A stretch of 12,434 nt of DNA from Bacillota bacterium. GTDB taxonomy: Bacteria > Eremiobacterota > SpSt-956 > JAKJGF01. The notes under the pieces are model-generated. The model made no database searches. It was not told the DNA's origin and saw only the letters and a program-made list of their open reading frames with translations. Where the stretch lies: NCBI GenBank assembly GCA_029555925.1, contig JAKPQU010000514.1, positions 1-12,434 of the forward strand, written 5' to 3'. Shown in pieces: positions 6,018 to 12,434 of this stretch. Each line of letters begins with the position of its first letter. Within the stretch, counting starts at the first letter, position 1. The translations under genes were made by a program, and so were the position numbers.

Positions 6018-7247
6018 ATGAAAAAAGTAGTACTTGCATACAGCGGTGGACTCGATACATCCTGTATACTTAAATGGCTTATAGATGAAGGATTTGAAGT
6101 AATAGCCTATCTTGCAGACGTAGGCCAGAATGAAGATTTTAACGAAGCAAAAGAGAAAGCTCTTAAAATAGGAGCAACGAAAGTCTATATTGAAGATTTA
6201 AAAGAGGAACTGGTTACAGATTATATATTTCCTGCATTCAGTGCAAATGCTCTTTATGAAGGAAGATATCTTCTCGGAACATCTCTTGCAAGGCCTTTGA
6301 TTGCCAAAAGACATATAGAGATTGCAGAGAAAGAACAGGCTGAATACGTTTCCCATGGTGCAACAGGTAAAGGAAATGATCAGGTCAGATTTGAATTAAG
6401 TTATTATGCTTTAAATCCAAAGATAAAAATCATTTCCCCCTGGAAAAACAAAGAATTCCTTGCAAAATTTAAAGGAAGAACGGATCTGATAAATTATGCA
6501 AAAGAAAATAATATACCTCTGAGTGTAACACTGGAGAAACCATACAGTACAGATGAAAATATACTCCATATAAGTTTTGAATCTGGCATACTGGAAGATC
6601 CTGCCATGCAGCCCAGTAAAGATATGTTCAAATTAACTGTTGATCCCACAGATGCACCTGATAAAGAAACAAAGATAGAAATACATTTTAAAGACGGCAT
6701 ACCCGTAAAGGTTGTAAACCTGGAAGACGGTACAATAAAGACAAAACCTCTGGAACTGTTTACCTATTTAAATCAACTGGGCAGAGAAAACGGCATTGGC
6801 AGAATTGATATAGTAGAAAACAGGTTTGTAGGTATAAAATCAAGAGGTGTATATGAAACACCGGGAGGAACAATTCTGAGAGCAGCCCATATGGACATTG
6901 AAGGAATAGCCATGGACAGAGAAGTTATGAGACTCCGTGATATGCTCACACCTAAATTCTCAGAACTTGTTTACAATGGTTTCTGGTTCAGCCCTGAAAT
7001 GGAATTTCTTATGGCAGCAATAAAGAAAAGCCAGGAAATAATAGACGGAGTGGTTTATTTAAAACTCTATAAAGGCAATGTTATAATTACGGGACGAACA
7101 TCTCCGAGTTCACTTTACGATCAGAATCTTTCCAGTATGGATATTGAGGGAGGATTCGACCAGACAGATTCGGAAGGATTTATAAAGATAAATGCCATAA
7201 GACTTATGGCCCATCATGCAATCACAAAAAGAATGGGGAAAAAGTGA
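6018..7247 (+). CDS. argG: argininosuccinate synthase
   Basis: ArgG (EC 6.3.4.5) joins citrulline and aspartate using ATP to give argininosuccinate, the penultimate step of arginine synthesis in the cytoplasm. At 409 aa it is full length (family about 400). The N-type ATP pyrophosphatase loop SGGLDTS is at residues 9-15. [14 protein letters not shown] (113-126) is the conserved citrulline/aspartate-binding region, followed by [22 protein letters not shown] and [26 protein letters not shown]. It is the first gene after a strong promoter with an overlapping dyad and is followed by argH, the next enzyme of the pathway. Its TGA stop is formed by the first unit of a heptad repeat block, and a large hairpin separates it from argH. 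Confidence 0.98.
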   Translation: MKKVVLAYSGGLDTSCILKWLIDEGFEVIAYLADVGQNEDFNEAKEKALKIGATKVYIEDLKEELVTDYIFPAFSANALYEGRYLLGTSLARPLIAKRHIEIAEKEQAEYVSHGATGKGNDQVRFELSYYALNPKIKIISPWKNKEFLAKFKGRTDLINYAKENNIPLSVTLEKPYSTDENILHISFESGILEDPAMQPSKDMFKLTVDPTDAPDKETKIEIHFKDGIPVKVVNLEDGTIKTKPLELFTYLNQLGRENGIGRIDIVENRFVGIKSRGVYETPGGTILRAAHMDIEGIAMDREVMRLRDMLTPKFSELVYNGFWFSPEMEFLMAAIKKSQEIIDGVVYLKLYKGNVIITGRTSPSSLYDQNLSSMDIEGGFDQTDSEGFIKINAIRLMAHHAITKRMGKK

Positions 7248-7337
7248 ATAGTGAGTCGTGAGTTGTGAATAGTGAGTCGTGATTGCAAAGATCACGTCTC
7301 ACGTTTCACGTCTCACGTCTCATGTCTCACGTCTCAC
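7244..7337. repeat. heptad repeat block with inverted arms between argG and argH
   Basis: Six GTGANNN units run from 7244 to 7285. After a short spacer the inverse follows as six GTCTCAC-like units (7296-7337). The centre folds into a stem of 11 pairs in 12 (7272-7283 with 7291-7302, loop TGCAAAG), and further units can pair outward with T-T mismatches. The first unit contains the argG stop codon. In mRNA it would place a long imperfect hairpin between the argG stop and the argH start. Confidence 0.85.
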
Positions 7338-7342
7338 TTGTT

Positions 7343-8629
7343 ATGAAACTGTGGAATAAAGGAAAAGAACTGAATAATCTTATAGAAGATTTTACTGTAG
7401 GAGAAGATTATATTCTGGATAAAGAGCTTCTCTGTTATGACTGCAAAGGTTCTATTGCCCATGCCATGACCCTGGAAAAATCCGGTATATTAACAGAGGA
7501 AGAAAGATCAAAACTTGTAGAGGCACTTGAAGAGATAAAAAAAAATGGTCTTGAGATAAAAAAAGAGCATGAAGACGTACATACTGCCATAGAAAACTAT
7601 CTTATAGAAAAACTGGGAGATCTTGGAAGAAAAATTCATACGGGAAGATCCAGGAACGATCAGGTTATGGTAGATGTGCAGTTATGGGCACGGGATAATA
7701 TTTTAAAGATATACACCCTTGGCGTGAGACTGGCAGAAAGAATAAATGATTTTTCAAAGGAAAATCCCGCTCTTATGCCGGGCTATACCCATATGCAGAG
7801 GGCAATGATCTCTTCTTTACAGCTTCTTGCAGGTTCTTATATAGAATCAGTAATTGATGATCTTCTGTTACTTGAAACAGCTTTTCAGATAAATAATCGA
7901 AATCCCCTGGGAAGTGCTGCAGGATATGGTTCATCTTTAGGTCTGGACAGAGATTACACGGCAGAGCTTCTGAAGTTTAACGGCAACAGAAATCCTATTT
8001 ATGTTCAATCAAGGCCGAAATTAATTTCCACAATTATTTTTCCTCTCTCCAGTTTTATGAAAACACTGGATAAAATATCCTGTGATCTTCTTCTCTTTAC
8101 CATGGGAGAATTTAATTTTTTTTCTCTCCCTGATGAATTCTGTACAGGCTCAAGCATAATGCCTCAGAAGAAAAATTACGATCTTCTGGAATTAATACGC
8201 AGCAGTTCATCACATGTTCACAGTTTACTTTATCGTACCGATATGACAGGCAGTAAACTTATAAGCGGATATAACAGGGATTACCAGCTCACAAAAGGGC
8301 CTCTTATGGAAGCCTTTGCTATAACATCAAAGTGCCTTGAAGTAATGACACTGATCTTCAGCCATCTAAAGGTCAATAAAGAAGCTATGAAACAGGCTGT
8401 CAGCCATGAAATTTTCGCCACCGATAAAGCCTATGAACTGGTAAAAAAAGGAACTCCCTTCAGGGAAGCTTACAGTATGGTAGCAAGAAATCTCGATAAA
8501 ATCGAAATACCTGAAAATATATACGACGGAAGAGATTTTCTGAAATTTAAAGATTATAAAAAGGAGATAGAAGAAAGAAAGGTCTTTCTTACACATCACG
8601 CATCATGCGTCACACATCACACATCATGA
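7343..8629 (+). CDS. argH: argininosuccinate lyase
   Basis: ArgH (EC 4.3.2.1) cleaves argininosuccinate to arginine and fumarate, working as a tetramer. I start at ATG 7343 (MKLWNKGKELN), which matches the family's MKLWGGRF opening. A longer in-frame TTG start at 7283 only adds translated repeat. From 7343 it is 428 aa, shorter than the usual 450-470, with a reduced C-terminal region. HTGRSRND (99-106), GYTHMQR (147-153, H150) and the lyase signature GSSIMPQKKN (269-278) are intact. The residue after the signature is Tyr instead of the usual Pro, and NPLGSAAGYGSS replaces the more common G-x-GALAGT. No Shine-Dalgarno precedes the ATG, so reinitiation after argG may be used. The last 12 residues (417-428) are encoded by heptad repeats, and the TGA overlaps the next gene's ATG. 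Confidence 0.95.
   Translation: MKLWNKGKELNNLIEDFTVGEDYILDKELLCYDCKGSIAHAMTLEKSGILTEEERSKLVEALEEIKKNGLEIKKEHEDVHTAIENYLIEKLGDLGRKIHTGRSRNDQVMVDVQLWARDNILKIYTLGVRLAERINDFSKENPALMPGYTHMQRAMISSLQLLAGSYIESVIDDLLLLETAFQINNRNPLGSAAGYGSSLGLDRDYTAELLKFNGNRNPIYVQSRPKLISTIIFPLSSFMKTLDKISCDLLLFTMGEFNFFSLPDEFCTGSSIMPQKKNYDLLELIRSSSSHVHSLLYRTDMTGSKLISGYNRDYQLTKGPLMEAFAITSKCLEVMTLIFSHLKVNKEAMKQAVSHEIFATDKAYELVKKGTPFREAYSMVARNLDKIEIPENIYDGRDFLKFKDYKKEIEERKVFLTHHASCVTHHTS
8591..8625. repeat. heptad repeat cluster, coding for the ArgH tail
   Basis: Five 7-bp units (ACACATC, ACGCATC, ATGCGTC, ACACATC, ACACATC) are translated in frame as the last ArgH residues THHASCVTHHT, with the TCA and TGA codons following. 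The inner units contain a 6-bp inverted repeat (8598-8603 with 8605-8610). Confidence 0.75.
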
Positions 8630-9492
8630 AAACAACCATTTTTTTTATATTATTTATTATTACCGCAGGAATAATACAGGCAGAAGAACTTCCCGGAACA
8701 ATGGTTTACAGAGATACAGAAATGGTGCTCATTTCAAAAGGAGATTTCTGGATGGGAAGTACGGCAAAACATGGCCAGTTAGATGAATATCCGCAGCATA
8801 AAGTCTATCTGTCTGATTATTATATGGATAAATATGAAGTAAAAAATAGCGATTACTGTATTTTTTTAAATGAAAAAAATACTCACAGAGGCAGTCATGG
8901 CGAGTGGTGGATTGTAATAGACGATCAGAATTGTCTTATAGAATTTAAAGAAGGCCTTTACAAACCGAAGGCAGGAAGTGATAATTATCCTGTGATCAGT
9001 GTTACCTGGGAAGGAGCTTCTGCCTATGCAACATGGATGGGGAAAAGACTGCCTACAGAAGCAGAATGGGAAAAGGGAGCGAAAGGAACAACAGGCAATC
9101 TGTATCCATGGGGTATGGAATGGTCTCCTGATATGTGTAACAATCAACATATGAATATACCGGTTCTGTTAAGCCAGATGATTAATTTTTATCAGGGACG
9201 GGGCATTCTTCCCGGCGGTTCCTTCCCGGCCGGAGCAAGTGATTACGGGATTATGGACATGGCAGGTAATGTAAGAGAGTGGTGCTCGGACTGGTATGAT
9301 GAACATTATTACAAATCAAGTCCTTATAGGAATCCGGAAGGACCAAAAACAGGTAAATACAGAACGTTAAGAGGAGGTTCCTGGGAAAGCTCTGATACTC
9401 AGGAACTCAGATGTGCCGATCGTTTTATATGTGATAAAGATCGTGGATATTCCATAGGATTCAGATGTGTAATGGATGTGAATAAAAGGTGA
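8626..9492 (+). CDS. secreted FGE-fold (SUMF1-type) protein, probably not a true FGE
   Basis: 288 aa. Residues 1-20 are a signal peptide (MKTTIFFILFIITAGIIQA, then EE), so the protein is exported. Residues 33-285 are a formylglycine-generating-enzyme/EgtB-type domain: MVLISKGDFWMGS, RLPTEAEWE (141-149), YPWG, GNVREW (214-219), RGGSW (249-253) and GFRC (278-281). True FGEs carry a pair of copper-binding cysteines soon after RGGS; here the stretch reads ESSDTQELRC, and that pair is absent. A binding or structural role, or a different oxidase, is more likely than formylglycine formation, and no sulfatase gene is nearby. Start: ATG 8626 begins the signal peptide and overlaps the argH stop (ATGA), implying translational coupling. 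An ATG at 8605 would add only repeat-coded residues. The TGA stop lies in a heptad repeat. Confidence 0.88.
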   Translation: MKTTIFFILFIITAGIIQAEELPGTMVYRDTEMVLISKGDFWMGSTAKHGQLDEYPQHKVYLSDYYMDKYEVKNSDYCIFLNEKNTHRGSHGEWWIVIDDQNCLIEFKEGLYKPKAGSDNYPVISVTWEGASAYATWMGKRLPTEAEWEKGAKGTTGNLYPWGMEWSPDMCNNQHMNIPVLLSQMINFYQGRGILPGGSFPAGASDYGIMDMAGNVREWCSDWYDEHYYKSSPYRNPEGPKTGKYRTLRGGSWESSDTQELRCADRFICDKDRGYSIGFRCVMDVNKR

Positions 9493-9579
9493 GTAGTGAA
9501 AAGTGAAGGGTGAAGAGTGAAGGGTGAAGAGTGAAGGTCGTATAAAATCACGACTCACGACTCACGACTCGCGACTCAC
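9489..9579. repeat. heptad repeat block after the FGE-fold gene
   Basis: Seven GTGANNN units (9489-9537: GTGAGTA, GTGAAAA, then alternating GTGAAGG and GTGAAGA) are followed by a short spacer and four GACTCAC-like units (9552-9579). GTCGT (9537-9541) and ACGAC (9550-9554) can close a hairpin at the centre. The first unit provides the TGA stop of the upstream gene. The layout, a GTGA arm at a stop codon followed by an inverse arm, repeats that of 7244-7337. Confidence 0.85.
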
Positions 9580-9607
9580 AAACCACGCGTCTCGATTATA
9601 ACAATAG

Positions 9608-9613
9608 AAGGTG
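9608..9613 (+). promoter_or_regulatory. ribosome binding site deciding a TTG start
   Basis: AAGGTG lies eight bases before TTG 9622. No in-frame ATG lies before the first zinc-ribbon cysteine, so this site supports TTG as the initiation codon. Confidence 0.65.
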
Positions 9614-9621
9614 AAACAGAG

Positions 9622-11028
9622 TTGAATCTGATAAATTTAAAATGTGAAACATGTGGTGCCCAGCTTAAGAGAACAGCAAGTATGAGAACCCTTCAATGCG
9701 AGTACTGCGGTTCCAAATATCTTGCAGAAATTGACGGGCAATCTCAGGGATTGGACGACAGAACCTTTATACTTCCTGTTAATATTGAAGAAGGTAAAGC
9801 GAAAAATTATATCCTGAGAGAAACTCAATTGAGACAGTTTGTTCATGGAAATACGGAAAAAGAGATTTCCATGATAAATCCCAATGGAGTCATGATCCCA
9901 TGTTATACCTTCGAGTGTGAGTTAACATCTAACTGGTACGGAGAAAATGCCGTACAAAAAATGAGACAGGTATATAATCAGATGACAGGGATGCTGGAAA
10001 ATCAGGCTTATGAAGAATGGTATCCGCAAAACGGACAGCACTACGGAAAACATAATGCTTTTGTATCCGCTTCGGGAGCCCTGAAAGAAAGTGAAGGGAA
10101 ATGGGGGGAACTCTTCCCTCTTCCCCTTGAAAAAAAATCTCTTTTTATGGAAGATAGTGAAAACCAGCGTTTTTCTATGGAAATACCCGGCATATCCCCG
10201 GAAGAAGCATGGATTAAAGGTGAAGCAGAAGCAAAAAGGCTCGAAGAAGAAGCCTGTAAAACCCTTGTAGGAAGACTTAAAAATGTAAATTCAAGAATAG
10301 ATAAAAAAGAAGTCTCTCTTGTTTATGCTCCTGTATGGATCTTTAATTATAAAGTAGATAATATACCTTATAGAAATCTGGTCTGTGCAACAAGCGGTAA
10401 AGTAATAGGTGAAATGCCTACCAATTTCGAAGAACTCTTTAATAAACTCAGAAGCATACAGCAAGAAATGTCAAAAATGTCCAATTATTTCATCATTGCA
10501 ATTGCAGGTACTGTTATGTCAGTTTTACTTCTCTTCGGTACTGTTCTACTTCCTTTTACGGCATGCATTATTTACTATTTATATAAGAAAAGAGAAGATA
10601 TGCAAAAAAAATTTGATGAAGAATTTGAAAAGAATATTTTAACGAATAAATATAATTTATGTTATTATATCCTGAGAAAACGTACAGACCTCAAACCTTC
10701 TCTTAATCTTTCAACACTGTCCGGCATATCTGCAGTAGAAAGATGTCTTGATGAAGAAGAAGGAGGAAAAATTGACAATATAACAGTAAAAGAACTGGTA
10801 GCAAGATATCTCGTGGCAACAAATCCTGCCGCAGGTGAAACACCGGCAGAAAAAATAGAAAAAATGCTTGGTATGAAAAAAAATAATGTTACAGGTGCTT
10901 CTCCCACAGTAGCAGTTACAACACATACCGTAGGAACATGTTCCGGCACAATGCCAGGAAAATGTAAATGCGGTCAGACAATTAAAGAGGGCTGGAGGGT
11001 GTGCCCTATGTGCGGAAATAAATTTTAG
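9622..11028 (+). CDS. membrane protein with zinc ribbons at both ends
   Basis: 468 aa from a TTG start. An N-terminal zinc ribbon is formed by C8-x2-C11 and C26-x2-C29. A long soluble part follows with KGEAEAKRLEEEACK (helical), then APVWIFNYKVDNIPYRNLVCATSGKVIGEMP (from 236). This resembles the PVW-x-x-x-Y-x-Y-x-G-K-x-Y---GKV-x-G-x-x-P segment of zinc-ribbon membrane proteins found widely in bacteria and often mis-named as helicase-like; their function is not known. Residues 289-321 are hydrophobic (one long or two short membrane helices), followed by a basic stretch. The C-terminal ribbon is C448-x-C450 with C461-x2-C464. Both ends are probably cytoplasmic if there are two helices. It follows the argGH operon by 129 bases of mostly repeat and may be co-transcribed. 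Confidence 0.85.
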   Translation: MNLINLKCETCGAQLKRTASMRTLQCEYCGSKYLAEIDGQSQGLDDRTFILPVNIEEGKAKNYILRETQLRQFVHGNTEKEISMINPNGVMIPCYTFECELTSNWYGENAVQKMRQVYNQMTGMLENQAYEEWYPQNGQHYGKHNAFVSASGALKESEGKWGELFPLPLEKKSLFMEDSENQRFSMEIPGISPEEAWIKGEAEAKRLEEEACKTLVGRLKNVNSRIDKKEVSLVYAPVWIFNYKVDNIPYRNLVCATSGKVIGEMPTNFEELFNKLRSIQQEMSKMSNYFIIAIAGTVMSVLLLFGTVLLPFTACIIYYLYKKREDMQKKFDEEFEKNILTNKYNLCYYILRKRTDLKPSLNLSTLSGISAVERCLDEEEGGKIDNITVKELVARYLVATNPAAGETPAEKIEKMLGMKKNNVTGASPTVAVTTHTVGTCSGTMPGKCKCGQTIKEGWRVCPMCGNKF

Positions 11029-11049
11029 AGGAAAATTACAGTAAAAATA

Positions 11050-11078
11050 TTGATTTTATAAAATCGCTAACATATAAT
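11050..11078 (+). promoter_or_regulatory. promoter of the terminal repeat-protein gene
   Basis: TTGATT (11050-11055) and a perfect TATAAT (11073-11078) are 17 bases apart. The start would be near 11085, giving a leader of about 110 bases before TTG 11196. Confidence 0.65.
11052..11065. promoter_or_regulatory. 14-bp perfect palindrome over the -35 region
   Basis: GATTTTATAAAATC is its own reverse complement. It overlaps the 3' half of the -35 box and the first part of the spacer, a classic repressor position. The binding protein is unknown. Confidence 0.45.
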
Positions 11079-11084
11079 TATGTA

Positions 11085-11195
11085 TATCAATTACCTGCCC
11101 CGTGAGAGGACTCACGATGTAACCTGCAGATAGCTTGAGGGGTGTCATTCCTTCTTGCAGAGGGGTACTATAAAAATCAAGGGAGAGTTTATAAA
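11085..11195 (+). promoter_or_regulatory. possibly structured mRNA leader
   Basis: CGTGAG (11101-11106) and CTCACG (11111-11116) form a perfect stem with an AGGA tetraloop. A CCCC run just before it (11098-11101) could pair with either of two GGGG runs (11139-11142 or 11162-11165). TACC (11092-11095) could pair with GGTA (11164-11167), and CTGCA (11124-11128) with TGCAG (11156-11160). I compared it from memory with common riboswitch cores (TPP, SAM, glycine, c-di-GMP, fluoride, preQ1, glmS, SRP RNA) and found no match. Gene control by alternative pairing is speculation. Confidence 0.3.
11180..11185 (+). promoter_or_regulatory. ribosome binding site for the TTG start at 11196
   Basis: AGGGAG lies ten bases before TTG 11196 at the start of a frame that stays open to the end of the window, supporting this start codon. 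Confidence 0.55.
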
Positions 11196-12434
11196 TTGAA
11201 CGAACAGAAAGGGCAAGACAAACAACTCTTAAAAGTTTCATCACTGGAAGAGATAAGAAAAAGTTTTAAACTCAGGATTGAAGAAAACAAAAAAGAACTT
11301 CAGGCAGAAAAAGAACAATCACTAGAAGCCAGGCCAGCAGATAATCAGAGAAACTATCAGATATTCACTTCTATTCTGGAAACCTTCTGGGCAGAAGGCC
11401 ATCTATCAGATGTTCAAAAAAATCTGATAGAGAGAAAAAAAATAGCTCTTGCAATTCCTGATGATGTAGCAGCAAAAATTGAAGGGGAAGTAAAAAATAA
11501 ATACTGTCCGAAAATTGAAGACAGACTCCCGAAAAAAGAAAATCTATCTGAAATCCAAAACAATGAACAGAATTTAAAAACTCTTCTATACAGAACCATG
11601 CTGGAAAGTACCCTTGTAGACGGAGATTTTACAGAAGAAGAAACACTGTATCTGAAAAGAAAAAAATTGGAACTAAAAATAACAGATGAAGAAGCAGCAT
11701 TACTGGAAACACAGGTAAGAACAGAACTAAAAGCTAAAAAACCTTTAGCAGCCACCACCATCTCACCAATCAATAAAATTACTTTACATCACCATGCCGG
11801 AGCAAAAGAACTGGAAGATAAAAAACCTGAAAAAATTACTCGTGAAGAAAAAGAAATAGAGATAAAGACAGGTTCAGGGAAACCACTTATAACGCCCCGT
11901 ATATCTCTACCGGAAAAAGAAGGAATAAAAAATATTGACGTAAAATCTGAAGAAGAAGCCCCCGGGAAATCAGAGGAAGAAGCTAAAAAACAATCTCTCA
12001 GGTTAAAATGGCTTGCTGAAGAAGAAGCCCTGAAAAAACAGGATGAAAAAATTCCCGAAGAAGCCCCCGGGAAATCAGAGGAAGAAGCTAAAAAACAATC
12101 TCTCAGGTTAAAATGGCTTGCTGAAGAAGAAGCCCTGAAAAAACAGGATGAAAAAATTCCCGAAGAAGGCCCCGGGAAATCAGAGGAAGAAGCTAAAAAA
12201 CAGGCTCTCAGGTTAAAATGGCTTGCTGAAGAAGAAGCCCTGAAAGAACAGGAAGGGGAAAAAACAGAGACTCGGCCTCCAGAAGAAGAAGCAAGAAAAC
12301 TCGAAGAAGAAGAACTTGCAAGAAAAGCACAGGAAGAATTCAAAAAAGCCGAAGAAGAAGAACTTGCAAGAAAAGCACAGGAAGAATTCAAAAAAGCCGA
12401 AGAAGAAGAACTTGCAAGAAAAGCACAGGAAGAA
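11196..12434 (+). CDS. repeat-rich helical protein with two TerB-like modules, 3' end outside window
   Basis: 413 codons are open to the window edge with no stop, so the gene is partial. Residues 1-50 are charged. Residues 54-106 and 126-180 are two copies of a helical module. The first has FTSILETFWAEGHLSDVQK, RKK and IPDDVAAKIEGEV; the second has LYRTMLESTLVDGDFTEEE, RKK and ITDEEAALLETQV. The pattern (G-x-L/F-x-x-x-E--I-x-x-x-A-x-x-x-E-x-x-V) is like TerB/tellurite-resistance-type helical repeats; I assign this by pattern only. After a linker with HHH come 35-aa repeats (253-353) and a 16-aa Glu/Lys/Ala repeat from 371 on, which should form long helix or coiled coil. There is no signal peptide or membrane segment. 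TTG start with AGGGAG upstream, own promoter and leader. Its style (charged tandem repeats) matches the first PilT-like protein. Function unknown. Confidence 0.85.
   Translation, partial: MNEQKGQDKQLLKVSSLEEIRKSFKLRIEENKKELQAEKEQSLEARPADNQRNYQIFTSILETFWAEGHLSDVQKNLIERKKIALAIPDDVAAKIEGEVKNKYCPKIEDRLPKKENLSEIQNNEQNLKTLLYRTMLESTLVDGDFTEEETLYLKRKKLELKITDEEAALLETQVRTELKAKKPLAATTISPINKITLHHHAGAKELEDKKPEKITREEKEIEIKTGSGKPLITPRISLPEKEGIKNIDVKSEEEAPGKSEEEAKKQSLRLKWLAEEEALKKQDEKIPEEAPGKSEEEAKKQSLRLKWLAEEEALKKQDEKIPEEGPGKSEEEAKKQALRLKWLAEEEALKEQEGEKTETRPPEEEARKLEEEELARKAQEEFKKAEEEELARKAQEEFKKAEEEELARKAQEE
11952..12252 (+). repeat. 105-bp in-frame tandem repeat, three copies
   Basis: Units start at 11952, 12057 and 12162. 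Copies 1 and 2 are identical over all 105 bases; the third differs at a few positions and decays near 12252. Each encodes 35 aa including PGKSEEEAKKQ and LRLKWLAEEEALK. Complete identity suggests very recent duplication or active homogenisation. Confidence 0.95.
12306..12434 (+). repeat. 48-bp in-frame tandem repeat running off the window
   Basis: The CTT codon of the motif ELARKAQEEFKKAEEE recurs at 12315, 12363 and 12411, a 48-base (16-aa) period. Visible copies are almost identical in DNA. The array continues beyond the window, so its copy number is unknown. Confidence 0.9.

Noticed and set aside
7283..7342. 20-residue N-terminal extension of ArgH from TTG 7283
   Set aside because: The extra residues are translated heptad repeat with 7-residue periodicity, while ATG 7343 gives the MKLW start typical of ArgH.
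8605..8625. Upstream ATG for the FGE-fold protein
   Set aside because: It adds seven repeat-coded residues in front of a signal peptide that already begins properly at ATG 8626.
7244..9579. CRISPR array or tRNA-like structures suggested by the repeats
   Set aside because: Units are 7 bp without unique spacers of 25-40 bp, and no cas gene or cloverleaf is present.
11085..11195. TPP riboswitch, from the ACCTG...GGGG resemblance
   Set aside because: The CTGAGA core and the TPP pyrophosphate-binding helix sequence are missing, and the downstream gene has no thiamine role.
11789..12391. 200-aa Ser/Phe/Ala-rich frame on the minus strand
   Set aside because: It is the antisense of the Glu/Lys repeat region of the plus-strand gene; its repeats simply mirror that gene, and no ribosome binding site or independent homology is seen.

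Overview
This is an AT-rich bacterial window with purine-rich Shine-Dalgarno sites, several good sigma70-type promoters, and heavy use of ATA (Ile) and AGA (Arg) codons. No rRNA, tRNA or ribosomal-protein gene is present, so I cannot name the taxon. Paralogous PilT-type ATPases, an FGE-fold lipoprotein-like protein, a membrane zinc-ribbon protein and long charged repeat proteins would fit a deep-branching or candidate-phylum bacterium with large accessory protein families. That is inference only.

Layout. Positions 1-431 hold no gene but contain a possible 153-bp mobile miniature element with inverted ends. An ArsR-family repressor (432-809, minus strand) follows; an identical 18-bp A/T word lies at each end of it. 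Positions 1124-5559 carry three PilT-related genes on the plus strand: a 656-aa ATPase with a charged, repeat-bearing N-terminus; a 529-aa ATPase with a different N-terminal region, 16 bases downstream; and, under its own promoter, a 181-aa protein with only the PilT N-terminal domain and no ATPase domain. A DUF503 gene (5565-5858, minus) converges on the third.

From 6018 a probable operon runs argG (argininosuccinate synthase), argH (argininosuccinate lyase) and a secreted FGE-fold protein, followed by a double zinc-ribbon membrane protein (9622-11028). argG has a near-consensus promoter whose -35 box lies inside a 21-bp dyad. The window ends inside a gene (11196 to beyond 12434) with two TerB-like helical repeats followed by tandemly repeated charged segments. 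It has its own promoter, overlapped by a 14-bp palindrome, and a roughly 110-base leader that may be structured.

Gene junctions share a heptanucleotide (7-bp period) repeat family of GTGANNN units and their reverse complements. Copies sit exactly at gene ends, supply stop codons, lie immediately upstream of starts, and in one case add 12 residues to a protein. The observations most worth following are the PilT trio with altered or missing ATPase motifs, the heptad repeats at gene boundaries, and the repeat-rich terminal gene with its regulated-looking leader.
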